This document shows, in pieces, positions 36,531 to 42,562 of a stretch of DNA of 64,000 nucleotides. The translations under genes were made by a program, and so were the position numbers. The stretch is from contig NZ_BMLV01000002.1 in assembly GCF_014645495.1 (NCBI RefSeq), positions 549,191 through 613,190 on the forward strand, read 5' to 3'. Below the pieces are notes generated by a model. It was given only the letters and a program-made list of their open reading frames with translations. It did no database searches and was not told the origin of the DNA. The stretch is from Cloacibacterium rupense (GTDB lineage: Bacteria; Bacteroidota; Bacteroidia; Flavobacteriales; Weeksellaceae). Positions within the stretch are counted from its first letter, which is position 1. The number at the start of each line of letters is the position of its first letter.

Positions 36531-37292
36531 ATGATATTTAGTACAAAAAAAGAAAAAAAATACACCTATTTAGAAAGCGGAGAAGGGCATCCTTTAGTTC
36601 TGTTACATGGTTTGATGGGAGGCTTAAGTAATTTTGAAAAAACCATTTCTTATTTTTCAAGCAGAGGATTTAGAGTGTTTGTTCCGCAACTTCCTATCTA
36701 TGATTTACCTATCCTAAATACTAACCTGAATAGTATTGCAAAATTTGTAGCCAGATTTATTGAAGATAAAATTGGTGAAAAAGTAACATTGGTAGGTAAT
36801 TCTATGGGAGGGCATATAGGTCTTATTCTTACACTAGCACATCCAGAATTGGTGCATTCTCTTGTGCTAACTGGTAGCTCTGGTTTGTACGAAAGAAGTT
36901 TTGGCGAAACTTTCCCAAGAAGAGGCGATAGAGATTATATTAAGAAAAAAACCGAAGAAGTTTTTTATAATCCCGAAGTAGCTACAGAAGAATTAATTGA
37001 CGAAGTTTTCGGAGTGGTGAATGATAGAATGAAGGGAATAAAAACAGTATTATTGGCCAAAAGTGCAATTAAACACAATATGCTACACGATTTGCCGAAA
37101 ATTAAACAACCAACTTGTATTATTTGGGGAAAACAAGATGGAGTAACGCCTCCAGATGTAGCAGAAGAAATGGATAAACAAATCCCTAACTCTGATTTGT
37201 TTTGGATAGACGAATGCGGGCATGCTGCGATGATGGAAAAGCCAGAAGAATTCAATGAAATTCTTTACCAGTGGTTGAAAGATAAGGTATAA
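36531..37292 (+). CDS. Alpha/beta-fold hydrolase
   Basis: A 253-residue cytoplasmic hydrolase. The catalytic triad is readable: nucleophile Ser in VGNSMGGHIG near residue 91, Asp in WGKQDGVTPP near 203, and His in ECGHAAMMEKPEEF near 231; oxyanion region HGLMGGLSNF near 25. It resembles esterases and C-C hydrolases of the same fold; the substrate cannot be inferred. Divergent from mraZ and followed by engB after a 99-bp gap holding a repeat-like hairpin. Confidence 0.9.
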   Translation: MIFSTKKEKKYTYLESGEGHPLVLLHGLMGGLSNFEKTISYFSSRGFRVFVPQLPIYDLPILNTNLNSIAKFVARFIEDKIGEKVTLVGNSMGGHIGLILTLAHPELVHSLVLTGSSGLYERSFGETFPRRGDRDYIKKKTEEVFYNPEVATEELIDEVFGVVNDRMKGIKTVLLAKSAIKHNMLHDLPKIKQPTCIIWGKQDGVTPPDVAEEMDKQIPNSDLFWIDECGHAAMMEKPEEFNEILYQWLKDKV

Positions 37293-37310
37293 AATTTTTA
37301 ATTGAGATAT

Positions 37311-37378
37311 TCTCGCAGATTTGGCAGATTTGGCAGGTTTTCTTAATCGGCTCTTCTGTTAAATATGCGAGATTTTTT
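37311..37378 (+). repeat. Degenerate GCAGATTTGGCAGATT repeat element with hairpin
   Basis: TCTCGCA (37311-37317) pairs with TGCGAGA (37366-37372), followed by TTTTTT. Inside are two tandem copies of GATTTGGCA. The words resemble an intergenic repeat of the form CGCAGATTT...AATCTGCG that I recall from many Flavobacteriia; a related element is at 47380-47430. It could also terminate the hydrolase mRNA. Confidence 0.5.
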
Positions 37379-37391
37379 ATAAAGAAACAAT

Positions 37392-38012
37392 ATGCAAATT
37401 AAAACAGCAATTTTTGTAAAATCTAGCGGAAAATGGCAAGAATGCCCAGAGCCTGAAATCCCTGAATATGCATTTATTGGGAGAAGTAATGTAGGGAAAT
37501 CTTCGCTCATTAATGCGATGATGAATCATAAAGATTTAGCAAAAACATCACAAACCCCTGGTAAAACGCAACTCATCAATCATTTTTTAGTCAATGAAAA
37601 TTGGTATCTTACCGATTTACCAGGATACGGTTATGCCAAGGTTTCTAAAAGTCTAAGAAAAGATTTTGAAAAACTCATCACCAATTATATTCTCAATCGA
37701 AAAAACTTGGTCAATCTTTTTGTTTTAATTGACATAAGACATACTCCGCAAAAAATAGACCTAGAATTTATGGAATGGTGCGGTGAAAACGGCGTTCCTT
37801 TTTCTATTGTGTTCACCAAATTAGACAAATTAAAACCGGGTGCTGCGGATAGAAATGTAGAAATCTATAAAGCCAAACTGCTAGAAACGTGGGAAGAATT
37901 GCCAGATATTTACATCACCTCTGCTGAAAAAAAAGTAGGGGGTGAAGAAATTCTAAAATTTGTAGAAAAAACCAATGATTATTTGGTGAAAAATAAAGTG
38001 AAGTTTCAATAA
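37392..38012 (+). CDS. engB: Ribosome-biogenesis GTPase EngB/YihA
   Basis: A 206-residue TRAFAC GTPase needed for normal 50S assembly. Motifs: G1 [17 protein letters not shown] near residues 28-44, G2 around [12 protein letters not shown] near 55-66, G3 [10 protein letters not shown] near 77, and G4 FTKLDKL near 140. Single domain, standard length. It overlaps the following ElaA-type gene by one base (TAATG), so the two are coupled. Confidence 0.96.
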   Translation: MQIKTAIFVKSSGKWQECPEPEIPEYAFIGRSNVGKSSLINAMMNHKDLAKTSQTPGKTQLINHFLVNENWYLTDLPGYGYAKVSKSLRKDFEKLITNYILNRKNLVNLFVLIDIRHTPQKIDLEFMEWCGENGVPFSIVFTKLDKLKPGAADRNVEIYKAKLLETWEELPDIYITSAEKKVGGEEILKFVEKTNDYLVKNKVKFQ

Positions 38013-38461
38013 TGAAAGATATTGTTTGGAAAATTAAATCTTTTAAAGAGTTGTCTTCCCAAGAATTGTACGCCATTTTGAAGGTGAGACAAGAGGTTTT
38101 CATTGTAGAACAGACTTGTTTTTACCTTGATGCAGACAGTTATGACCAAAAAGCACTTCACCTTTGGGCGGAAAAAGAAGGCCAAATAGTAGCCTATTGT
38201 AGAATTTTCAATGAAGGAATAAAATATCCCGAAACCTCTATTGGCAGAGTGCTTACACATCCCAGCGCTAGAAATTTGAGTTTAGGAAAAACACTCATGA
38301 GTTTTGCTTTACAAGCGATAGAAACCCAATTTAAGACACGAAAATGCAGGATTTCTGCCCAAGATTATTTATTAAAATTTTATTCTAGTTTTGGTTTTAC
38401 AGATACGGGCAAAAAATACTTAGAAGACGATATACCACATACAGAAATGGTGAGAAATTAA
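38012..38461 (+). CDS. ElaA-type GNAT acetyltransferase
   Basis: A 149-residue protein of the ElaA subgroup: SSQELYAILKVRQEVFIVEQ near 14-33, HLWAEKEGQIVAYCRIF near 50-66, SIGRVLTHPSARNLSLGKTL near 76-95 (acetyl-CoA loop) and ISAQDYLLKFYSSFGF near 115-130. Acetyltransferase by family; the substrate is unknown. Translation is coupled to engB. Its stop codon lies inside the loop of the terminator hairpin at 38447-38472. Confidence 0.9.
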   Translation: MKDIVWKIKSFKELSSQELYAILKVRQEVFIVEQTCFYLDADSYDQKALHLWAEKEGQIVAYCRIFNEGIKYPETSIGRVLTHPSARNLSLGKTLMSFALQAIETQFKTRKCRISAQDYLLKFYSSFGFTDTGKKYLEDDIPHTEMVRN

Positions 38462-38535
38462 ATTCTCACCATTTTTAGTTCTTTACTAGCGTTATGGTAA
38501 AAGAACCGAAGATATAATGATTGGTTTTAGTTTGC
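38440..38535 (-). ncRNA. Candidate small RNA 2 (promoter P2)
   Basis: Predicted minus-strand transcript starting about 41 nt downstream of the P2 palindrome centre. It carries a hairpin GTTCTTTTAC/GTAAAGAAC (one bulge), then the ATGGTGAGAA/TTCTCACCAT stem, which could end it, although the minus-strand T-run there is weak. No usable reading frame: the only ATG is in the last stem. It overlaps the 3' end of the elaA-type gene in antisense. The start follows promoter geometry; the 3' end is uncertain. Confidence 0.4.
38447..38476 (+). terminator. Terminator overlapping the elaA-type stop codon
   Basis: Perfect 10-bp stem ATGGTGAGAA/TTCTCACCAT (38447-38456, 38463-38472) with loop ATTAAA, then TTTT. 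The stop codon TAA (38459-38461) is in the loop and the last three sense codons form the left arm. Confidence 0.85.
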
Positions 38536-38539
38536 GAGT

Positions 38540-38581
38540 CAAAGATAAACTTTAACAATGTTTTGGCACTACGGGAACCCG
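38540..38581 (-). promoter_or_regulatory. Response-regulator-type promoter P2
   Basis: Palindrome CGGGAACCCG at 38572-38581 and, on the minus strand, -7 box TATCTTTG at 38540-38547; centre-to-centre distance 33 bp. Same architecture as P1 and P3; this palindrome is the shortest and probably weakest. Confidence 0.6.
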
Positions 38582-38590
38582 GAAAGCAAG

Positions 38591-38628
38591 AAAAACAAAG
38601 GAGAGAAAATAATTTCCTCACCTTTGTT
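38591..38628 (-). terminator. Terminator of candidate small RNA 1
   Basis: On the minus strand AACAAAGG pairs with CCTTTGTT, continues past one T-T mismatch with GAGGAA/TTTCTC pairing, and ends in TTTTT then CTT. On the plus strand no T-run follows, so the terminator faces minus. Confidence 0.75.
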
Positions 38629-38725
38629 GAAAACTTACTCTATTCAGATGAATTCTAGAAAAAATACCTGCGCTATCTAAAAATTCAAATGATAAGTAAA
38701 AAAGACTATATGAAGTTAAATTACT
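38591..38725 (-). ncRNA. Candidate small RNA 1 (promoter P1)
   Basis: Predicted minus-strand transcript of about 135 nt, from about 41 nt downstream of the P1 palindrome centre to the T-run of a strong terminator. There is no ATG anywhere in it on the transcribed strand, so it is unlikely to encode a protein. The terminator hairpin contains GGTGAG...CTC, a core shared with the hairpin at the end of candidate RNA 2, so the two may be diverged copies. It lies directly 3' of the response regulator gene on the same strand. Confidence 0.55.
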
Positions 38726-38729
38726 GAAT

Positions 38730-38775
38730 CAAAGATAGGAGAAAGGATAATATTAACATTACGGGTACCCGTAAT
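38730..38775 (-). promoter_or_regulatory. Response-regulator-type promoter P1
   Basis: A perfect 18-bp palindrome ATTACGGGTACCCGTAAT at 38758-38775 and a minus-strand -7 box TATCTTTG at 38730-38737, centres 33 bp apart. No -33 TTG is present, as expected if an activator at about -41 replaces it. Confidence 0.7.
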
Positions 38776-38829
38776 AGGAGGAATAAAGTTGCTTTTTTTA
38801 AAAAAAATACGAAAAATTGATTAATAAAA

Positions 38830-39492
38830 CTAAATGATGCCTAAGTCTTTGCATTTAACAATCAATTCAATATTGTTTTTGGCATTGAGGCTTTCTCTCA
38901 TGTCATTCAGTTTTTTTTCCAAAGAACTTAACCCATAAGGTTTTATATCATTTTTTTTGAAATGCTCTTCTATTTCTTGTTGCCTATATCCTTTTGATAG
39001 CATTGTAATGAGCGTGATGTCGTAATCAGAAAATTCAATAGAATTCTTCTTGATACTAAACCTTATCTCTTCAGGCAAATAATATCCTTTTTCTGCAACT
39101 GTAGTGATGGCTTTTTTCAACTCTTTAGCATCGTTTCTGCCTTTGCTTACAAAAGCGTTTACGTTGTATATTTTAAACAAATCTTCTATCGATTTGGGCT
39201 TGTTTTCTATAGAAAAAACAACAACTCTAAGTTCTGGGGCTATCTCTCTAGCTGCTAGAATAAGATGTCTACCTGATTTTATATTCTGTTCAAGATAATC
39301 TTCTTCAAACGATAAATCTGTAATTAATAAGTCATAAGGGTCATTCTCAAAAATAGATTTTTTAATTTTTGCCAAAGCATCATCACAATAGTTGACAAAA
39401 TCATATTGAGTAATTTTTAATTCTTCTAAAGTCTTAATGACACCTAGGTTATAGGTTTCATAATCTTCCGCAATAAGTACTTTTCTAAACAT
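38830..39492 (-). CDS. Response regulator, REC plus LuxR-like output region
   Basis: A 220-residue response regulator. The receiver domain has the acidic pair in VLIAEDYE near residue 9, the phospho-accepting Asp in LLITDLSF near 58, Ser in VVFSIENK near 95 and Lys in FVSKGRND near 116. The C-terminal part (about 150-220; TLITMLSKGYRQQEIEEHF) resembles a LuxR/FixJ helix-turn-helix with a longer linker. It starts 3 nt after the sensor kinase gene and is the obvious partner. An internal promoter (P3) in the kinase 3' end can express it separately. Confidence 0.88.
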   Translation of the reverse strand: MFRKVLIAEDYETYNLGVIKTLEELKITQYDFVNYCDDALAKIKKSIFENDPYDLLITDLSFEEDYLEQNIKSGRHLILAAREIAPELRVVVFSIENKPKSIEDLFKIYNVNAFVSKGRNDAKELKKAITTVAEKGYYLPEEIRFSIKKNSIEFSDYDITLITMLSKGYRQQEIEEHFKKNDIKPYGLSSLEKKLNDMRESLNAKNNIELIVKCKDLGII

Positions 39493-39495
39493 CAG

Positions 39496-41175
39496 TTAAA
39501 TAGGAATATTAAGAGTAACTATTAATCCTCCTTTAGGATTTTTTTCAAAATTAATAACTCCATCGATTGTGGCAATACGGGTTCCCGTATTGCGAAGGCC
39601 TGTTCCAGTTTTTTTTTCTAAATCTTGAATTCCTACGCCATTATCTGTATATTTTATAAAAAGATTTTCTAAATTCTTTTCAAATTTTATAGCGACTAGG
39701 TTGGCAAAACTGTGTTTTTTCATGTTCACCATCAGTTCTTGAAGAACATAGAAAAGCTCTTTTTTCTTCTTCTCAGAAATATTAGTCCATAAGTGCTCTG
39801 TATTCCCAATAATGATTACTTTGATTTCTTCAGAAGAATAAGAACTCAGCATCAAAGATATTTTTTTGTAAAACTCTAGGGAGGCATCTTCAGATGGTTC
39901 GTGGGAGATGTCTCTTGATTTTTCATAGAGATTTTCTAGCTGATCCAGAAGTTTATCTTTAATGACTTCTTCCTTATTCTGAAGTTCTACCATAGTTTGG
40001 TAAAGGCCATTGGCAACTACGTCATGTACTTTTTTAGAATATTTAATTTTAGTATTATTTATCTCTCTTTCTTTTTCTAATTCTAGTATCTTTTTTCTCC
40101 TTTGATACCAAAAATAGCCACCAAAAATGCTAATTAGGAGTAAGAATAATAAAAAGTATAAACGAAGAATTCTATTTTCCTTTTCTACAGTTTCTGTCTT
40201 TAGCTTCTGGTTTTCTATTTGTTTTTTTTCGGTTTCATAACGAATGAGCGCAAACTGATTTTTGGCTTTATTTCTTTCTGTTTGTACGCTGTCTCTTATC
40301 AAATCATATTTTTTGAAAAGTTCTTTAGATTTGATAGGGTTTTCTAGAAAGATGATTTTTTGTAAGGCTTCTAATTGATCATCAGGATTGTTTATTTTTT
40401 GAGCAATTTCATACATTTTTTTGGCATAGAAAAGAGATTTTTGGGCATTTTTTTCTTTGTAATAATCGGCTAAAGTTGCATAACTAGAATTAAGCCCCCA
40501 AGAATCATTTTTCGTTTCTCTTATTTCTAATGACTTCGAAAAATAGGGTAAAGCATTAGCGTTTTTATTCTCAAGAAAATAACTTCTTCCAATATTGTTG
40601 AGGGTTCTAGCATATGAGATGCTGTCTTTGGTTCTGAGAGCTCTAGCGTAATATTCTCTAGCTTTTTGGTAATTTCTTAAACCTAAAAAAGTATTCCCAA
40701 TGTTATTATAATAGATATATTTAGATTCATTATCTTGAGTGGTGTTTAATGCAAGATTATAGTATTTCTGTGCATTATCAAAATTTTCAAGCTCATCATT
40801 GGCAAGCGCTAGATTATTGTAATTTGAAGACTTTAGTTGGTTGGTTATACTGTCATTATTTTTAAGGAACTTTTCTGCTTCTAATGAAGTCTCTATTCCG
40901 CCAAAGAAATCACCATAGTCGGTTTGAATAATTGCCATATTAATGAGACTTTTTGTAATTCCAAGAGTATCATTAATCTTAAGAAAATCGTTTTTAGCAA
41001 TGTTATAATAAACAAAGGCAGAATCATAATTTCCAGAATCTCTATAATCACCAGCTTTAGTGTAATGGGCATTTTTTGTAGGAATAGAAGCTGTTTTTTT
41101 ACTCTTTTCTGAGCAATGAATCAGCGCCAATGCCATAAATAAGAAGAATAAGTTTTTCAAGGTTGTAATTTTCAC
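39496..41175 (-). CDS. TPR-containing sensor histidine kinase (HisKA_3/NarL-type)
   Basis: A 559-residue sensor. The N-terminus (MKITTLKNLFFLFMALALIHC) looks like a lipoprotein or signal sequence; residues about 30-310 are tetratricopeptide repeats (ALANDELENFDNAQKYYNLA; YNNIGNTFLGLRNYQKAREY), placed outside the cytoplasm by one membrane segment near 333-352. The kinase core has H-box KVHDVVANGLYQ near 383, N-box MVNMKKHSFAN near 485, YTDNGVGIQD near 511 and GTGLRNTGTRIAT near 523-535. GTG start; no ATG nearby. The last G-box is encoded by an operator-like palindrome. Confidence 0.9.
   Translation of the reverse strand: MKITTLKNLFFLFMALALIHCSEKSKKTASIPTKNAHYTKAGDYRDSGNYDSAFVYYNIAKNDFLKINDTLGITKSLINMAIIQTDYGDFFGGIETSLEAEKFLKNNDSITNQLKSSNYNNLALANDELENFDNAQKYYNLALNTTQDNESKYIYYNNIGNTFLGLRNYQKAREYYARALRTKDSISYARTLNNIGRSYFLENKNANALPYFSKSLEIRETKNDSWGLNSSYATLADYYKEKNAQKSLFYAKKMYEIAQKINNPDDQLEALQKIIFLENPIKSKELFKKYDLIRDSVQTERNKAKNQFALIRYETEKKQIENQKLKTETVEKENRILRLYFLLFLLLISIFGGYFWYQRRKKILELEKEREINNTKIKYSKKVHDVVANGLYQTMVELQNKEEVIKDKLLDQLENLYEKSRDISHEPSEDASLEFYKKISLMLSSYSSEEIKVIIIGNTEHLWTNISEKKKKELFYVLQELMVNMKKHSFANLVAIKFEKNLENLFIKYTDNGVGIQDLEKKTGTGLRNTGTRIATIDGVINFEKNPKGGLIVTLNIPI
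39546..39593 (-). promoter_or_regulatory. Response-regulator-type promoter P3 inside the kinase gene
   Basis: 10-bp arms GCAATACGGG and CCCGTATTGC around TT (39572-39593) and a minus-strand -7 box TAATTTTG at 39546-39553, centres 33 bp apart. It would start a transcript about 49 nt before the response regulator ATG. The codons used here (CGC, ACG, CGT) are rare in neighbouring genes, where Arg is mostly AGA, suggesting selection on the DNA itself. Confidence 0.7.
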
Positions 41176-41184
41176 ACGAAATTA

Positions 41185-41215
41185 CAAAAAAAGAGCAGAC
41201 AAAAAGTCTGCTCTT
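41185..41215 (-). terminator. Terminator of msrA
   Basis: Perfect 10-bp stem AAGAGCAGAC/GTCTGCTCTT with loop AAAAA; six T residues follow on the minus strand. Confidence 0.92.
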
Positions 41216-41232
41216 ACAATTTTAATTTCGTT

Positions 41233-41871
41233 TTATTTCAACAAACCAAGTTCGCCGAAGTGTTTTTTAAATTTAGCTACTTTTGGGCCAACTACCGCAC
41301 TGCAATAGGGTTGGTTAGGATTTATTTCAAAATAATCTTGGTGGTAGGTCTCGGCACTCCAGAATTTTTCAAAAGGGACAATTTCGGTAACGTATTTGCC
41401 ATTCCATTGTCCAGATTTTTCTGATTTTTCCATAGAAACTATGGCCTCTTCTTTTTGTTTTTCTGAGTGAAAGAAAATGGCAGAGCGATATTGTGTACCT
41501 ATGTCATTTCCTTGTCTGTTAAGCGTGGTAGGGTCGTGAAGAAACCAAAATGCTTCTAATATTTGAGAAAATGAAATCACTTTCGGGTCAAAGGCAATTT
41601 GTACCACTTCGGCATGCCCAGTCTCTCCAGTGCAAACTTCTTCATAAGTTGGGTTTTCTTTATGCCCACCAGAATAACCAGAGGTGACAGATTCTACGCC
41701 TTTCATCATATCAAAACACGCTTCTACACACCAGAAGCATCCTCCTGCAATGGTGGCGTATTCTAAATTTTTGTTTTCCATTTTTTTAGGTTTATTGGGT
41801 TGAGTTTTCGTTTCTTGTCCGTTGCAAGAAAGTAAAATAAAACTCATCAAAAATAAAAAAAACTTCTTCAT
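41233..41871 (-). CDS. msrA: Peptide-methionine (S)-S-oxide reductase, lipoprotein form
   Basis: Repairs oxidised methionine in proteins. The 212 residues begin with a lipoprotein signal ([19 protein letters not shown]), so the enzyme is exported and tethered, unlike cytoplasmic E. coli MsrA. Catalytic Cys in [15 protein letters not shown] near residue 45; substrate-site segments [20 protein letters not shown] near 68-87 and [12 protein letters not shown] near 124; C-terminal [18 protein letters not shown] with a likely resolving Cys near 188. No MsrB domain is fused. A hairpin overlaps its start codon. Confidence 0.95.
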   Translation of the reverse strand: MKKFFLFLMSFILLSCNGQETKTQPNKPKKMENKNLEYATIAGGCFWCVEACFDMMKGVESVTSGYSGGHKENPTYEEVCTGETGHAEVVQIAFDPKVISFSQILEAFWFLHDPTTLNRQGNDIGTQYRSAIFFHSEKQKEEAIVSMEKSEKSGQWNGKYVTEIVPFEKFWSAETYHQDYFEINPNQPYCSAVVGPKVAKFKKHFGELGLLK

Positions 41872-41894
41872 TGAACTATAACGAAGAAGTTTTT
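41858..41894 (-). terminator. Hairpin spanning the msrA start codon (terminator or riboregulator)
   Basis: GAAGAAGTTTTT and AAAAACTTCTTC form perfect 12-bp arms (41858-41869, 41883-41894) around a 13-nt loop. On the minus strand the 3' arm is msrA codons 2-5, and a T-run from the signal-peptide codons follows. It lies 19 nt past the stop of the outer-membrane protein gene, so it may end that mRNA, occlude msrA translation, or both. Confidence 0.6.
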
Positions 41895-41913
41895 ATTTTT
41901 ATTTTGTCAATTG

Positions 41914-42444
41914 TTAGAATCTATACCCAATTCCTAGCATACCAGTGCCTACAATTCTGTTGTCTTCGTTCCCAGAAAAGTTTCTGCCAATACCTGTGCT
42001 TACCTCAAACAAAAGATTGTTTTTTAAAGACCATTTTCCTCCGAATTTAAAACCAAGCCCAAATGCTGTATCTCGGTCTGTAGTGTAGTAACTTCCCGTA
42101 TTTGAATAATGATAAGTCTCTACATCTGATGAAGAAATGCTAGCAAAAGCACCGATAAAAAATCCAGAAGCTGTTTTTTTACCAAAGTAGTAGTGATAAT
42201 ACGGGGCAAGTTGAAAGCCACTGCTATCAGAATCTACGACATAATCATCAATGATGAATAATGTATTGACTCCTATTCCTGAATTTTCATTGATAATTCT
42301 TTCGTAAGATAAGTTTCCGATTCCTAAAACAAGGAAAATAGGATTGACCATGATGTCATTCTTTCTATCAATAGAAGAATTTTCTGTTTGTGCGAAAATT
42401 AATGAACTTGCACAAATGGCCAAGAATAAGATTGTTTTTTTCAT
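41914..42444 (-). CDS. Outer-membrane beta-barrel protein
   Basis: A 176-residue secreted protein: signal peptide MKKTILFLAICASSLIFAQ, then alternating hydrophobic strands rich in Tyr/Gly/Phe (FQLAPYYHYYFGKKTASGFF, FGLGFKFGGKWSLKNN) and a C-terminal GTGMLGIGYRF whose terminal Phe is typical of barrels folded by the BAM complex. The size suggests an eight-stranded barrel. Function is unknown. Upstream are an exact -7 box and a perfect FNR-type box, suggesting control by oxygen or redox state. Confidence 0.82.
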   Translation of the reverse strand: MKKTILFLAICASSLIFAQTENSSIDRKNDIMVNPIFLVLGIGNLSYERIINENSGIGVNTLFIIDDYVVDSDSSGFQLAPYYHYYFGKKTASGFFIGAFASISSSDVETYHYSNTGSYYTTDRDTAFGLGFKFGGKWSLKNNLLFEVSTGIGRNFSGNEDNRIVGTGMLGIGYRF

Positions 42445-42461
42445 AAGGTTTTAATTTTAAC

Positions 42462-42505
42462 CAAAAATACTAAATTTTGTGATAATAAATCTTGATTTCA
42501 ATCAA
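42462..42505 (-). promoter_or_regulatory. Promoter with FNR/CRP-type box upstream of the barrel-protein gene
   Basis: TTGATTTCAATCAA at 42492-42505 is a perfect TTGAT-N4-ATCAA FNR-type site, extended to 9-bp arms (AATCTTGAT/ATCAAGATT, 42488-42509). On the minus strand TATTTTTG at 42462-42469 is an exact -7 box 18 nt before the ATG. The centres are 33 bp apart, which puts the box near -41, the class II activator position. Confidence 0.65.
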
Positions 42506-42511
42506 GATTAC

Positions 42512-42542
42512 AAAAAAAACCGAAGATTTTTCTTCGGTTTTT
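42512..42542 (-). terminator. Terminator of secA
   Basis: 12-bp stem AAAAACCGAAGA/TCTTCGGTTTTT with loop TTTT; a T-run follows on the minus strand, 20 nt past the secA stop. Confidence 0.92.
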
Positions 42543-42562
42543 AGAAAAAATTAAAGTTTTTT

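Noticed and set aside
38558-38680. 40-codon plus-strand frame (MFWHYGNPESKK...) in the gap between the ElaA-type and response regulator genes
   Set aside because: It runs through the P2 palindrome and the terminator stem of candidate RNA 1, has no plus-strand -7 box, and its composition is unlike neighbouring proteins.
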